A DNA stretch of 13,223 nucleotides, from assembly GCA_005879245.1 (NCBI GenBank), contig VBLA01000029.1, positions 1 to 13,223 on the forward strand. Direction: 5' to 3'. This DNA is from Deltaproteobacteria bacterium. GTDB lineage: Bacteria; Desulfobacterota; Binatia; DP-6. The stretch's first letter is position 1; each line of letters opens with the position of its first letter. A model generated the notes under the pieces. That model saw nothing but the letters and a program-made list of their open reading frames with translations, did no database searches and was not told the origin of the DNA. Positions 6,664 through 13,223 of the stretch are shown here, piece after piece. The translations under genes and the position numbers were made by a program.

Positions 6664-6864
6664 CTATGGACCCTTCCCGACCCGACGCCGGACCGACTCG
6701 AGGTCGACATTGCCCGCTTCCATCTTCCGCTCGGCTTCGAGTTTGACCGTCTCGCAGAGGGCGGCAAGGAAACGATCGTGCGCGCAGTGGCGGTCCATCT
6801 TGGTGTAGACCAGGTCGTACTCAACTTCTTCCCACGTGCCAAGGTCCGCGAGGTTGTGCTGCAT
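6664..6864 (-). CDS. Small hypothetical protein, 66 residues
   Basis: I do not recognise this protein. The start ATG 6864 is chosen because GAGG (6870-6873) lies five bases upstream; the frame stays open to 6981, but that part is the reverse of the glutaredoxin-like fragment and reads as low-complexity. The product is charged and helical: LADLGTWEEVEYDLVYTKMD, then HDRFLAALCETVKLEAERK, ending in VRRRVGKGP. It has no membrane segment or signal peptide and one cysteine in the middle. It ends 9 nt before the SGNH hydrolase on the same strand, so it is probably the first gene of that cluster. Its normal amino-acid composition, unlike an antisense frame in GC-rich DNA, supports it being real. It could also be the 3' part of a longer gene lost at the junction near 6875. 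Confidence 0.5.
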   Translation of the reverse strand: MQHNLADLGTWEEVEYDLVYTKMDRHCAHDRFLAALCETVKLEAERKMEAGNVDLESVRRRVGKGP

Positions 6865-6875
6865 CTGCACCTCGA

Positions 6876-7430
6876 GATGAAGTCCTCTCCGAGCTCGACC
6901 TCGACTACCGAGCCCGCCCGGTGGCGCAGGGGAGTGCGCGCCGTGCCGAGCTGGTCCGCCGGGGCGGGAAGATGCAGGCACCCTACCTGGTCGACCCGAA
7001 TACCGCCACCGAGCTCTACGAGTCGGACGACATCATCCGCTACCTGAACGCCACCTACGGGGCCGGCGAACGAGCGGGGTGGCGGCTTCCCCTGCCGACG
7101 ATCCTCGACGACGTGAACTCGTCGCTGGCGAGTGCCGTCCGCCTGGGGCGCGGCTCCCGGTGTCGCCGCGCGGGCCGCCGGGAACGCTTCGAGCCACTCA
7201 CCCTCTTCAACATGGAAGGCTCACCGTACTGCCGGAAGGTGCGCGAGACGCTCTCCGAGCTCGACCTCGAATACATCGTCAGAAACCTCCCCAAGGGGAG
7301 CCCCAAGCGCGCCGCGCTCACGCGTCGGGGCGGCAAGATGCAGGTGCCGTACCTGGTCGATCCGAATACCCGCCGCGAGATGTACGAGTCGGACGACATC
7401 ATCGCTTATCTCGAAGGCCAGTACGCATAG
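6876..7430 (+). pseudogene. Tandem glutaredoxin/GST-N-terminal-domain protein, 5'-truncated
   Basis: Homologous sequence begins abruptly near 6876-6879 (DEVLSELDLDY). What should precede it, the first strand and the SPYCRKVR-like active-site turn of domain 1, is absent in all frames. The first usable start is a GTG at 6921 (169 residues), already inside domain 1. Domain 1 keeps GGKMQAPYLVDPN..LYESDDIIRYL; a linker of about 40 residues follows. Domain 2 is complete: LTLFNMEGSPYCRKVRE (Cys104 counting from 6921), NLPKGSPKRAAL, GGKMQVPYLVDPN and MYESDDIIAYL. Such two-domain thioredoxin-fold proteins are thought to bind glutathione; a function is not known to me. Only domain 2 has its cysteine. 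It ends 12 nt before the acyl-CoA dehydrogenase, on the same strand. A shortened product from 6921 is possible, so calling it dead is an inference. Confidence 0.65.
6933..7427 (+). repeat. Intragenic tandem duplication of the thioredoxin-fold half-domain
   Basis: The protein segment coded by 6933-7061 recurs at 7299-7427, offset 366 nt. Thirty of 43 aligned residues are identical by eye, including GGKMQ, PYLVDPNT and YESDDII. The DNA is also similar. This is the two-domain architecture of the gene, and it also offers a substrate for recombination or misassembly. Confidence 0.8.
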
Positions 7431-7442
7431 GGAGTCCAGTCC

Positions 7443-8672
7443 ATGATCGAGTGGAGCGAGCAGCATCAGATGATCCGCGACATGGTCCGCCGCTTCGTCG
7501 AGGCAGAGATCAAACCGAGGCTCGCGGATTTCGAGCACGGCGATGTGCCGCCCTACGACGTGCTGCGCAAGATGATGGCGGCCTTCGGCATCGACGAGAT
7601 GGCGCGCCAGCGCTTCCAGCGTCAGCTCGAGCGGGAGAAGGCGGCGGCGCGGGGTGACGCGCCGGCGAAGACCGTTCGCGAACGAACGGCCGAGGATGTC
7701 GGCATGCAGCTGATCCCCGTGATCGAGCTCTGCCACTACTGCCCGGGGATGGTGACCGCCCTCGGGGTGAGCGTCGGGCTCACGCCGGCGGCGATCATCT
7801 CGCGCGGGACGATCCGGCAGAAGGAGCGCTGGGCCCTCCCCCTCCTGACGCTCGAGAAGATCGGGGCCTGGGCGATCACCGAGCCGGGCTCCGGCTCGGA
7901 CGCCTTCGGGGGCATGAAGTCCACGGCGCGACGGAACGCCGAGGGCTATGTGCTCAACGGAAACAAGACGTTCATCACCAACGGGCCCTACGCGGACACG
8001 ATAGTCTTCATCTGCAAGCTCGACGACGGCAGCGACCCGAAGCAGCGGAAGGTGCTCAGCTTCGTCCTCGACAAGGGCACGCCCGGACTCACGCAGTCGA
8101 AGCCTATGCGGAAGATGGGACTCCACTCCTCCCCCACCGGGGAGCTCTTTCTCGAGGACGTCCACGTCGGGCCCGAGCGCCTGATCGGCGAGACCGAGGA
8201 CGTCCCCGCGCGCGCGGGAGCGAAGCAGACCTTCTCCCAGGAGCGCACCGGCGTGGCCGCCATGGCGCTCGGCATGGTCGAGCAGTGCCTCGCTCTCTCC
8301 GTCAACTATGCGCGCACGCGGATCCAGTTCGGGCGCCCCATCGGCGAGTTCCAGCTGATCCAGCTGAAGCTCGCGAGGATGGAGGTGGCACGGATGAACC
8401 TCCAGAACATCATCTTCCGCCAGATCGAGATGGCGGCGGCCGGCCGGCGGATGGGTCTCGCCGAGGCCTCGGCCTGCAAACTCTACGCCGCGCAGGCCGC
8501 GGTCGAGGTCACGCTCGAGGCGGTCCAGCTCTTCGGCGGGAACGGCTACATGGCCGAGTTCCAGGTCGAGCAGCTCTGCCGCGACGCCAAGGTCCTCCAG
8601 ATCTACGCCGGCACCGACGAGATCCAGGTCTCGCAGATCGCCCGCAGCCTGCTCACCGCGGGGGCAGTGTGA
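7443..8672 (+). CDS. Acyl-CoA dehydrogenase family protein
   Basis: The product is 409 residues, standard for the family; ATG 7443 has GGGAG eight bases upstream. The N-terminal helical domain is followed by the FAD/substrate signature WAITEPGSGSDAFG (143-156) and NGNKTFITNGPYAD, then the C-terminal helical domain with RTRIQFGRPIGEFQLIQ and QLFGGNGYMAEFQVEQLCRDAK. These flavoenzymes oxidise an acyl-CoA to its 2-enoyl-CoA and pass electrons to ETF. The usual catalytic glutamate (YEGT in medium- and short-chain enzymes) is Ala here (IYAGTDEIQ, A389). A glutamate at the alternative position used by isovaleryl- and long-chain-type enzymes is present in SQERT (E267). Residues 50-90 carry a charged insert-like stretch (RQLEREKAAARG). 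Substrate is not predictable. It lies 12 nt after the glutaredoxin-like gene. Confidence 0.93.
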   Translation: MIEWSEQHQMIRDMVRRFVEAEIKPRLADFEHGDVPPYDVLRKMMAAFGIDEMARQRFQRQLEREKAAARGDAPAKTVRERTAEDVGMQLIPVIELCHYCPGMVTALGVSVGLTPAAIISRGTIRQKERWALPLLTLEKIGAWAITEPGSGSDAFGGMKSTARRNAEGYVLNGNKTFITNGPYADTIVFICKLDDGSDPKQRKVLSFVLDKGTPGLTQSKPMRKMGLHSSPTGELFLEDVHVGPERLIGETEDVPARAGAKQTFSQERTGVAAMALGMVEQCLALSVNYARTRIQFGRPIGEFQLIQLKLARMEVARMNLQNIIFRQIEMAAAGRRMGLAEASACKLYAAQAAVEVTLEAVQLFGGNGYMAEFQVEQLCRDAKVLQIYAGTDEIQVSQIARSLLTAGAV

Positions 8673-8755
8673 CGTAGCCGGGCGCCCCGACGGCGATTGC
8701 GACGCGCCCGCGCCCTCCACACGAGGAGCGGCCCGGCGCGCGGGAGGACCCGGGA

Positions 8756-9007
8756 GTGCGTGACGACCAGCTGCGGCTGATCTTCACGTGCTGCCACCCG
8801 TCGCTGGCCACCGAGGCGCAGGTCGCGCTCACCCTCCGCGCGCTGTGCGGGCTCCTCCGCCGTCTCGGCCGGAACCGGGAGGCGGCCGCCGCCTACCGCG
8901 AGGCGGTCGCTCTGGCGACCAACGCCGTCGAGCGACGCTTCCTCGAACGTCGACTGGCCGAGATACATGGACGCTCGCCGAGTCGAGACGGCCACGCGGC
9001 GACCTGA
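8756..9007 (+). pseudogene. Remnant of an ECF42-type RNA polymerase sigma factor with large internal deletion
   Basis: The 83-codon frame starts with [30 protein letters not shown], the strongly conserved segment between sigma regions 2 and 4 in the SigJ-like/ECF42 group. It then continues at once with [24 protein letters not shown] and [12 protein letters not shown], which is the extreme C-terminal TPR-like end of the same family. Full proteins have about 400 residues, so region 2, the region-4 helix-turn-helix and most of the C-terminal domain are gone, with the remaining halves fused in frame. GTG 8756 has GGGAGG eight bases upstream, but the similarity-like residues extend upstream of it, so this start is probably fortuitous. 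It cannot bind promoters. The stretch 8673-8755 holds only this frame's upstream continuation. Family recognition is from memory of the motif. Confidence 0.75.
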
Positions 9008-9050
9008 GTTTGACCCGCGCCGCTCCACCCGTCAGGATGCTGGGATACTC

Positions 9051-10922
9051 ATGTCCGCACCTGAACGCCGGCTCGAGCTCCCGCGTCGCACCGACGTCCG
9101 CAACATTGCGATCATCGCCCACGTCGACCATGGGAAGACGACGCTGGTCGACGGCATGCTGCGCCAGACGGGGATCTTCCGCGCCGGCGAGCAGGTTGCC
9201 GACCGGGTCCTCGACTCCTTCGCGCTCGAGCGGGAGCGCGGCATCACCATCCTCGCGAAGAACACGACCGTCGTCTGGAACGGAGTCCACATCAACATCG
9301 TCGACACGCCGGGCCACGCCGACTTCGGTGGCGAGGTCGAACGGACGCTCGCCATGGTGGACGGGGTGCTGCTGCTGGTCGACGCCTCGGAGGGGCCGCT
9401 GCCCCAGACCCGCTTCGTCCTCGCCAAGGCCCTCGAGCTCGGGCTGCCACCGGTCGTATGCCTCAACAAGATCGACCGGGCGGATGCGCGGCCGGCGGCG
9501 GTGCTCGACGAGCTCTACGGGCTCTTCATCGACCTCGGTGCGAGCGAGGGGCAGCTCGACTTCCCCGTCGTCTACACCAACGCACGCGCGGGCACGGCGG
9601 TACGCGATCTGGCCGTCCCCGGGACCGATCTCTCGCCCCTCTTCGAGACGATCGTCGCCGCCCTCCCCGGCCCACCCCACGAGCCGGAGGCCCCGACCCG
9701 CTTCCAGGCGAACAACCTCGGCTACGACGACTACGTGGGCCGCCTCGCGATCGGCCGGGTGGTGGCGGGCGAGCTGGTCGCCGGCGCCCAGTATGCGCTC
9801 TGCCGGCTCGACGGATCGGTCGTACCGTGCAAGCTCACCCGGCTCTACGGCTGGCTCGGGCTGAAGCGCGTCGAGCTCGAGCGCGCGCTCGCCGGCGACA
9901 TCGTCGCGGTCGCCGGGATCGAGGACATCCACATCGGCGAGACGATCGCCGACCGCGAGCGGCCCGCGGCCCTGCCGCCCATCCGGATCGACGAGCCGAC
10001 CATCGCCATGCTCTTCGGGGTCAACACCAGCCCGTGGGCGGGTCGTTCGGGCAGCCGGGTCACGTCGCGGGTGGTCCGCGAGCGGCTCCTCCAGGAAGGC
10101 CGCCGGAACGTCAGTCTGCGGGTCGAGGAGACCGACTCGGCCGACACGTTCCGCGTGCTCGGACGCGGCGAGCTCCAGCTGGCGATCCTGATCGAGACGA
10201 TGCGCCGCGAGGGGTTCGAGCTCCAGGTCTCGAAGCCGGCGGTGGTGGTGCGGGAGCGGGACGGGAGCATCGAGGAGCCGATGGAGCTCGTGCTGGTCGA
10301 CGTCCCCGAGGACTACGTGGGGATCGTGACCCAGCTCCTCGGCGTGCGTCGCGCCGTCATGGGGCGCATGGAGCACCTGGGCGGCGGCCGCGTGCGCCTC
10401 GAGTACACCGTGCCGTCGCGCGGCCTCATCGGCTTCCGTTCGCACTTCCTGACCGACACGCGGGGCACCGGCACGCTCAACGCCCTCTTCAACGGCTATG
10501 CACCCTGGCAAGGGCCGATTCCGACGCGCACGAACGGCGCCATGGTGGCCGACCGCGAGGGCGTGGCGACGCCCTACGCGCTCTTTCATCTCCAGGAGCG
10601 GGGCGCGCTCTTCGTCCCCGCCGGCACCCCGGTCTACGAGGGGATGGTGGTGGGCGAGTACTCGCGTGACGCCGACCTCGACGTGAACGTCTGCCGCGAG
10701 AAGAAGCTCAGCAACATGCGCGCGTCGGGGCACGACGAGGCGGTGCGGCTCGTCCCGCACCACACCATGGACCTCGAGGACGGCCTCGAGTGGATCGACG
10801 AAGACGAGCTCGTCGAGGTCACCCCCGACGCGATCCGCATCCGCAAGCGCGAGCTCCGCCAGGCGCTGCGCCCGCGTGGGCCGCGGACGGGACGGATCGG
10901 CGGCCCGCCGCCGGCGCGTTAG
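9051..10922 (+). CDS. typA: Ribosome-associated GTPase TypA/BipA
   Basis: ATG 9051 gives 623 residues, close to the usual 605-615; an in-frame start at 8967 would add 28 unconserved residues. GTPase motifs: [10 protein letters not shown] (23-32, G1), ERGITI (62-67, G2), DTPGH (85-89, G3) and NKID (139-142, G4). The EF-G-like beta-barrel domain and domain III follow ([20 protein letters not shown]). The BipA-specific C-terminus is complete: [63 protein letters not shown] and [14 protein letters not shown]. It binds the ribosome as an EF-G-like factor and supports 50S assembly and growth at low temperature or under stress. The residues before ERGITI read LDSFALE where many homologues have MDSNDLE. 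It converges on the SDR gene, 13 nt away. Confidence 0.97.
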   Translation: MSAPERRLELPRRTDVRNIAIIAHVDHGKTTLVDGMLRQTGIFRAGEQVADRVLDSFALERERGITILAKNTTVVWNGVHINIVDTPGHADFGGEVERTLAMVDGVLLLVDASEGPLPQTRFVLAKALELGLPPVVCLNKIDRADARPAAVLDELYGLFIDLGASEGQLDFPVVYTNARAGTAVRDLAVPGTDLSPLFETIVAALPGPPHEPEAPTRFQANNLGYDDYVGRLAIGRVVAGELVAGAQYALCRLDGSVVPCKLTRLYGWLGLKRVELERALAGDIVAVAGIEDIHIGETIADRERPAALPPIRIDEPTIAMLFGVNTSPWAGRSGSRVTSRVVRERLLQEGRRNVSLRVEETDSADTFRVLGRGELQLAILIETMRREGFELQVSKPAVVVRERDGSIEEPMELVLVDVPEDYVGIVTQLLGVRRAVMGRMEHLGGGRVRLEYTVPSRGLIGFRSHFLTDTRGTGTLNALFNGYAPWQGPIPTRTNGAMVADREGVATPYALFHLQERGALFVPAGTPVYEGMVVGEYSRDADLDVNVCREKKLSNMRASGHDEAVRLVPHHTMDLEDGLEWIDEDELVEVTPDAIRIRKRELRQALRPRGPRTGRIGGPPPAR

Positions 10923-10935
10923 GGCGCTTCGCCGC

Positions 10936-11682
10936 TCACGACGCCATGCCCCCGTCGACGGGGAAGGCGACGCCGTTCACGTAGGACGCGGCGTCGCTCG
11001 CGAGGAAGAGGGCGGCCTCGGCGACGTCCTCGGGACGCCCGACCCGTCGGCTCGGGATGGTGGGCAAGACGCGGGCGATGAACGCCTCGCGGCCGCCCAG
11101 CGCCTCCGCGAACGGGTCGAGGATCGGCGTGTCGGTGAGCCCCGGGCAGAGCGCGTTGCAACGGATGCCGCGCGCCGCGTAGGCGCGGGCCACGTGGCGC
11201 ACGAGCATCACCACGCCGGCCTTGGCAACGTGGTAGGCGGGGCTTCCCGCGCTCGCCTGCAGGCCCGCCACCGAAGCGGTCGCGAGCAGCACGCCGCGAC
11301 CCGCCTCGATCATCGGACGGAGCGCGGCGCGGAAGGAGAAGAACACGCCGGTCAGATTGACCCGCAGGACACGCTCCCAGCTCTCGGCCGGCTGCTCTGC
11401 ACACGGGGCGCGGACGCCGGCGATGCCCGCGTTGGCCCAGAGAAGGTCGAGGCGCCCGAAGCGCGCGAGCGTGCCGGCGACGAGGACCTCGACCGCCGCC
11501 TCGTCCGCGACGTCGACGGGGAAAGCCAGGCCCCCGATCTCGGCGGCGATCCCCTGAGCAGCTTCCGCCTGCAGATCGGCCACCACGACGCGAGCCCCGG
11601 CCGCGGCGAAGCGGCGCGCGCCGGCCGCCCCGATACCCGAGGCCGCACCCGTGATGACGCACACACGATCGGTGAGCTCCAC
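10936..11682 (-). CDS. Short-chain dehydrogenase/reductase (SDR), classical type
   Basis: GTG 11682 gives 248 residues, typical for classical SDRs. The frame remains open far upstream, but that part lies opposite cysC and has no SDR similarity. Motifs: TGAASGIG (11-18, nucleotide binding), D36 after the second strand (predicts NAD(H) over NADP(H)), NAG (84-86), N109 in VNLTG, and the catalytic S137, Y150 and K154 (ASVAG..YHVAK), then CPGLTDTPI and the terminal VDGGMAS. The Asn-Ser-Tyr-Lys tetrad is complete. It oxidises or reduces an alcohol/ketone substrate that cannot be identified here. The ribosome site is weak (GAAG). It is divergent from cysC with 81 nt between and converges with typA. 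A stand-alone gene is likely, perhaps with shared control through the palindrome at 11713-11732. Confidence 0.92.
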   Translation of the reverse strand: MELTDRVCVITGAASGIGAAGARRFAAAGARVVVADLQAEAAQGIAAEIGGLAFPVDVADEAAVEVLVAGTLARFGRLDLLWANAGIAGVRAPCAEQPAESWERVLRVNLTGVFFSFRAALRPMIEAGRGVLLATASVAGLQASAGSPAYHVAKAGVVMLVRHVARAYAARGIRCNALCPGLTDTPILDPFAEALGGREAFIARVLPTIPSRRVGRPEDVAEAALFLASDAASYVNGVAFPVDGGMAS

Positions 11683-11712
11683 GGCTGCATCTTCATGCCA
11701 TCCTTGGGCGGC

Positions 11713-11732
11713 AGCGGGAAGCGCTTGCCGCT
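11713..11732. promoter_or_regulatory. Near-perfect 20-nt palindrome between SDR and cysC genes
   Basis: AGCGGG-AAGC-GCTT-GCCGCT pairs at nine of ten symmetric positions (only one G/G mismatch). It sits in the middle of the 81-nt divergent region. It could be an operator for a dimeric regulator or a hairpin in the cysC leader. If cysC started at the in-frame ATG 11695 instead, the palindrome would be coding; the extra residues show no conservation that I know of. Confidence 0.4.
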
Positions 11733-11763
11733 CCTCGCCTCGCCCGGTAAAAGCGACGCGCCC

Positions 11764-12378
11764 ATGCCCGAGCAGAAGGCGACCAACATCGTCTGGCACG
11801 CGGGGGCGGTGACCCGGGAGGAACGGGAGCGCCTGAACGGGCACCGGGGCGCCGTCGTGTGGCTGACCGGTCTCTCCGGCTCCGGAAAGTCCACGATCGC
11901 CGTGGCCCTCGAGAAGGCCCTCTGGACGCGCGGCGTCCGGACCTACATCCTCGACGGAGACAACATCCGCCACGGGCTCAACAAGAACCTCGGCTTCTCG
12001 CCGGCCGATCGGACCGAGAACATCCGCCGCATCGGTGAGGTGGCGAAGCTCTTCACCGACGCGGGCCTGGTGGCCGTGACCGCCTTCATCTCGCCCTACC
12101 GGGCCGACCGCGACCAGGTGCGGGCCCTCATGCGGCCCGGCGACTTCATCGAGGTCCTGGTCGACTGCCCGCTCGACATCTGCGAGCAGCGGGACGTGAA
12201 GGGTCTCTACCAGAAGGCCCGCGCGGGCCAGATCCCGGAGTTCACCGGCATCTCCGCCCCCTACGAGGCCCCCCTCACGCCCGAGCTGACCCTCCGTACG
12301 GCCGAGCAGTCGCCCGAGGAGAGCGCCGCGCAGGTGCTCGCCTACCTCGTGGCGCGCGTCATCGTCTCCAGCCGCTGA
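11764..12378 (+). CDS. cysC: Adenylylsulfate (APS) kinase
   Basis: ATG 11764 gives 204 residues, the normal stand-alone length, beginning ATNIVWHAG as many CysC proteins do; an upstream in-frame ATG at 11695 would add 23 residues without family similarity. Motifs: Walker [10 protein letters not shown] (36-44), [11 protein letters not shown] (63-73), [14 protein letters not shown] (76-89), FISPYRADR (108-116, with S110 equivalent to the phospho-serine of E. coli CysC), [19 protein letters not shown] and [11 protein letters not shown]. It phosphorylates APS to PAPS with ATP, for sulfate assimilation or for sulfotransferases. No cysD, cysN or cysH is in view, so which pathway it serves is open. 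The ribosome site is weak. It is divergent from the SDR gene and 96 nt upstream of lrp, which has its own promoter. Confidence 0.95.
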   Translation: MPEQKATNIVWHAGAVTREERERLNGHRGAVVWLTGLSGSGKSTIAVALEKALWTRGVRTYILDGDNIRHGLNKNLGFSPADRTENIRRIGEVAKLFTDAGLVAVTAFISPYRADRDQVRALMRPGDFIEVLVDCPLDICEQRDVKGLYQKARAGQIPEFTGISAPYEAPLTPELTLRTAEQSPEESAAQVLAYLVARVIVSSR

Positions 12379-12419
12379 CCCCGGCGGCGCGGGGGGGACC
12401 GGGCACCCCTTAGAAACGG

Positions 12420-12449
12420 TTGACACACCGCCAGTATTCCCTCTAAATA
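12420..12449 (+). promoter_or_regulatory. Candidate sigma-70-type promoter for lrp-gltB
   Basis: A perfect -35 box TTGACA lies at 12420-12425. After a 17-18 nt spacer the sequence is CTAAATA, an imperfect -10 region (TAAATA at 12444-12449). The surrounding 12435-12460 is the most AT-rich patch in the window. Transcription would start roughly 20 nt before the lrp ATG. The -10 is poor, so confidence is moderate. Confidence 0.5.
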
Positions 12450-12457
12450 TTCTGCTA
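12443..12457 (+). promoter_or_regulatory. Candidate Lrp box overlapping the lrp promoter
   Basis: CTAAATATTCTGCTA matches 12 of 15 positions of the degenerate E. coli Lrp consensus YAGHAWATTWTDCTR (mismatches at positions 2, 3 and 10). It covers the proposed -10 box and ends 17 nt before the lrp start codon. Autoregulation is common for Lrp/AsnC genes. Binding by this particular protein is inferred. Confidence 0.45.
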
Positions 12458-12474
12458 ATTCGCCCCGGGACCTT

Positions 12475-13026
12475 ATGACATTCGGCGGCAGGGCAGACCC
12501 GCAGCTAGACGACATAGACCTCCGCATCCTCGCTCTCCTGCAGGAGGACTGTCGCACACCGCTCGTCCGGCTGGGCGAGCAGGTGGGGCTCAGCGCGCCT
12601 GCCGTCCTCGAGCGCATCAAGAAGCTCGAGGCGGCGCACGTCATCACCGGCTACCCGGCGCTGCTCGATGCGCGCCGGCTCGGCCTCGACATCACGGCTT
12701 TCATCGGCGTCATCATCAGCCATCCGTCCATGATCGCCGACTTCGAGCGCAAGGTGCGCGCGGTCGACGACGTGCTCGAGTGCCACCACGTGACCGGCGG
12801 ATACACGATCCTCCTCAAGGTGAAGACGGGCAACACCTCCTCGCTCGAACGGCTGATCAGCCGGATCCGCTGCCTCGACGGCGTGGCGCGGACCGAGACG
12901 ATGGTGGTGCTCTCGACCCACACCGAGCGTGTCCAGCTGGCCCTCCCGCCGCACACGGCGGAGCCGGGTGGTGGCAAGCGCGGCCGGCGGAACGGCGAGC
13001 GCGCCGCGCAGCTGAGGAGAGCCTGA
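12475..13026 (+). CDS. Lrp/AsnC family transcriptional regulator
   Basis: The product is 183 residues from ATG 12475. It begins near the canonical [17 protein letters not shown] (11-27), followed by the winged helix-turn-helix ([25 protein letters not shown], 28-52) and IITGY-like [11 protein letters not shown]. The RAM ligand/oligomerisation domain covers about 68-150, with [28 protein letters not shown] and [12 protein letters not shown]. The end is a basic tail ([16 protein letters not shown]), making it somewhat longer than the usual 150-165. The family forms octamers that sense amino acids such as leucine, and Lrp controls gltBD in E. coli. Here gltB starts 2 nt after its stop, so regulator and glutamate synthase are almost certainly cotranscribed. 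The promoter and candidate Lrp box upstream suggest autoregulation. The amino acid sensed is not predictable. Confidence 0.93.
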   Translation: MTFGGRADPQLDDIDLRILALLQEDCRTPLVRLGEQVGLSAPAVLERIKKLEAAHVITGYPALLDARRLGLDITAFIGVIISHPSMIADFERKVRAVDDVLECHHVTGGYTILLKVKTGNTSSLERLISRIRCLDGVARTETMVVLSTHTERVQLALPPHTAEPGGGKRGRRNGERAAQLRRA

Positions 13027-13028
13027 CT

Positions 13029-13223
13029 ATGGCCGAGCGCACGACCCCATGGCTCCTCGATCCCCGGATAGAGCGAGACGCGTGCGGGGTGGGGTTCGTG
13101 GTCGACGTCAAGGGCGAGCGCTCGCACGCGATCATCGAGAAGGGCCTGACCGTTCTCCAGAACCTCACCCACCGCGGGGCGTGCGGGTGCGATCCGCTGA
13201 CCGGCGACGGGGCGGGCATCCTC
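13029..13223 (+). CDS. gltB: Glutamate synthase large subunit, N-terminal part, cut by window end
   Basis: ATG 13029 has GAGGAG about eight bases upstream, inside the end of lrp. The 65 visible residues contain RDACGVGFV (17-25), where Cys19 is the expected N-terminal nucleophile of the class II glutamine amidotransferase after removal of an 18-residue propeptide, and [20 protein letters not shown], the conserved substrate/ammonia-site segment. The full protein of about 1500 residues converts glutamine and 2-oxoglutarate to two glutamates with reducing power from the small subunit GltD or ferredoxin. It is placed 2 nt after lrp. Which electron donor is used cannot be told from this fragment. 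Confidence 0.95.
   Translation, partial: MAERTTPWLLDPRIERDACGVGFVVDVKGERSHAIIEKGLTVLQNLTHRGACGCDPLTGDGAGIL

Noticed and set aside
7221..8720. Nearly 500-codon open frame antisense to the glutaredoxin-like and acyl-CoA dehydrogenase genes
   Set aside because: GC-rich coding DNA leaves antisense frames open; the product is rich in Arg, Leu, Asp and His with no domain, and the opposite strand is a textbook acyl-CoA dehydrogenase.
8829..10763. Long open frame (over 640 codons) antisense to typA
   Set aside because: It is the shadow of a strongly conserved GTPase gene; the composition is typical of an antisense frame.
10876..12378. cysC as part of a 500-residue protein
   Set aside because: The N-terminal half is antisense to the SDR gene; APS kinase is complete from 11764.
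12379..12420. Possible terminator GGGG..CCCCTT after cysC
   Set aside because: Only a four-base stem with an eight-base loop and no T run; not enough to call.
10936..12426. SDR as the C-terminal part of a 496-residue fusion protein
   Set aside because: The upstream 250 residues are the antisense of cysC; a normal SDR start exists at 11682.
1..13223. CRISPR array, tRNA/rRNA genes, insertion sequences, prophage or toxin-antitoxin system
   Set aside because: No regularly spaced repeats, cloverleaf or rRNA-like sequence, transposase or integrase motifs were seen on either strand.

Overview
The window is uniformly GC-rich, with G/C-biased third codon positions and no signal peptides, tRNAs, rRNA, CRISPR array, integrase or transposase that I can recognise. 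The gene content (FMN nitroreductase, acyl-CoA dehydrogenase, DUF2855, ECF42-type sigma remnant, tandem glutaredoxin/GST-N protein, Lrp next to gltB) fits a high-GC soil or sediment bacterium of the deltaproteobacterial/Binatota/Methylomirabilota sort. That placement is inference; no marker here fixes the phylum. Housekeeping genes (typA, cysC, gltB start, lrp) look intact.

Layout, left half. A plsC-type acyltransferase cut by the window edge (1-608, +) converges on a small four-helix membrane protein that resembles styrene oxide isomerase (625-1056, -). That gene is divergent from an FMN nitroreductase (1160-1825, +). A minus-strand set follows: tetR (2562-3233), a SnoaL-like protein (2168-2485) and a decayed zinc alcohol dehydrogenase (1885-2160). 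A perfect 13-nt palindrome lies in front of the SnoaL gene and is a candidate TetR operator. A MOSC-domain protein (3319-3906, +) is divergent from tetR.

Middle. A compact minus-strand cluster reads small hypothetical (6664-6864), SGNH arylesterase/acyltransferase (5986-6654), gpsA broken by a deletion plus frameshift (5025-5964), and DUF2855 (3895-5028, GTGA overlap with gpsA). On the plus strand a tandem glutaredoxin-like protein has lost its 5' end (6876-7430). It is followed 12 nt later by an acyl-CoA dehydrogenase (7443-8672) and a severely deleted sigma-factor remnant (8756-9007).

Right half. typA/bipA (9051-10922, +) converges on an SDR oxidoreductase (10936-11682, -), which is divergent from cysC (11764-12378, +) across a short region holding a near-perfect 20-nt palindrome. 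An Lrp/AsnC regulator (12475-13026) with a promoter and a candidate Lrp box in the only AT-rich patch of the window sits 2 nt upstream of gltB (13029 to the edge), suggesting a nitrogen-responsive lrp-gltB operon.

The most striking overall pattern is that four accessory or single genes (alcohol dehydrogenase, gpsA, tandem glutaredoxin protein, sigma factor) carry deletion scars in which recognisable flanks are fused directly, while their neighbours are intact. This is either real gene decay or an assembly artefact, and reads would decide it. I found no convincing new defence or mobile system; the best candidates for new biology are the styrene-oxide-isomerase-like protein and the operator-like palindromes.
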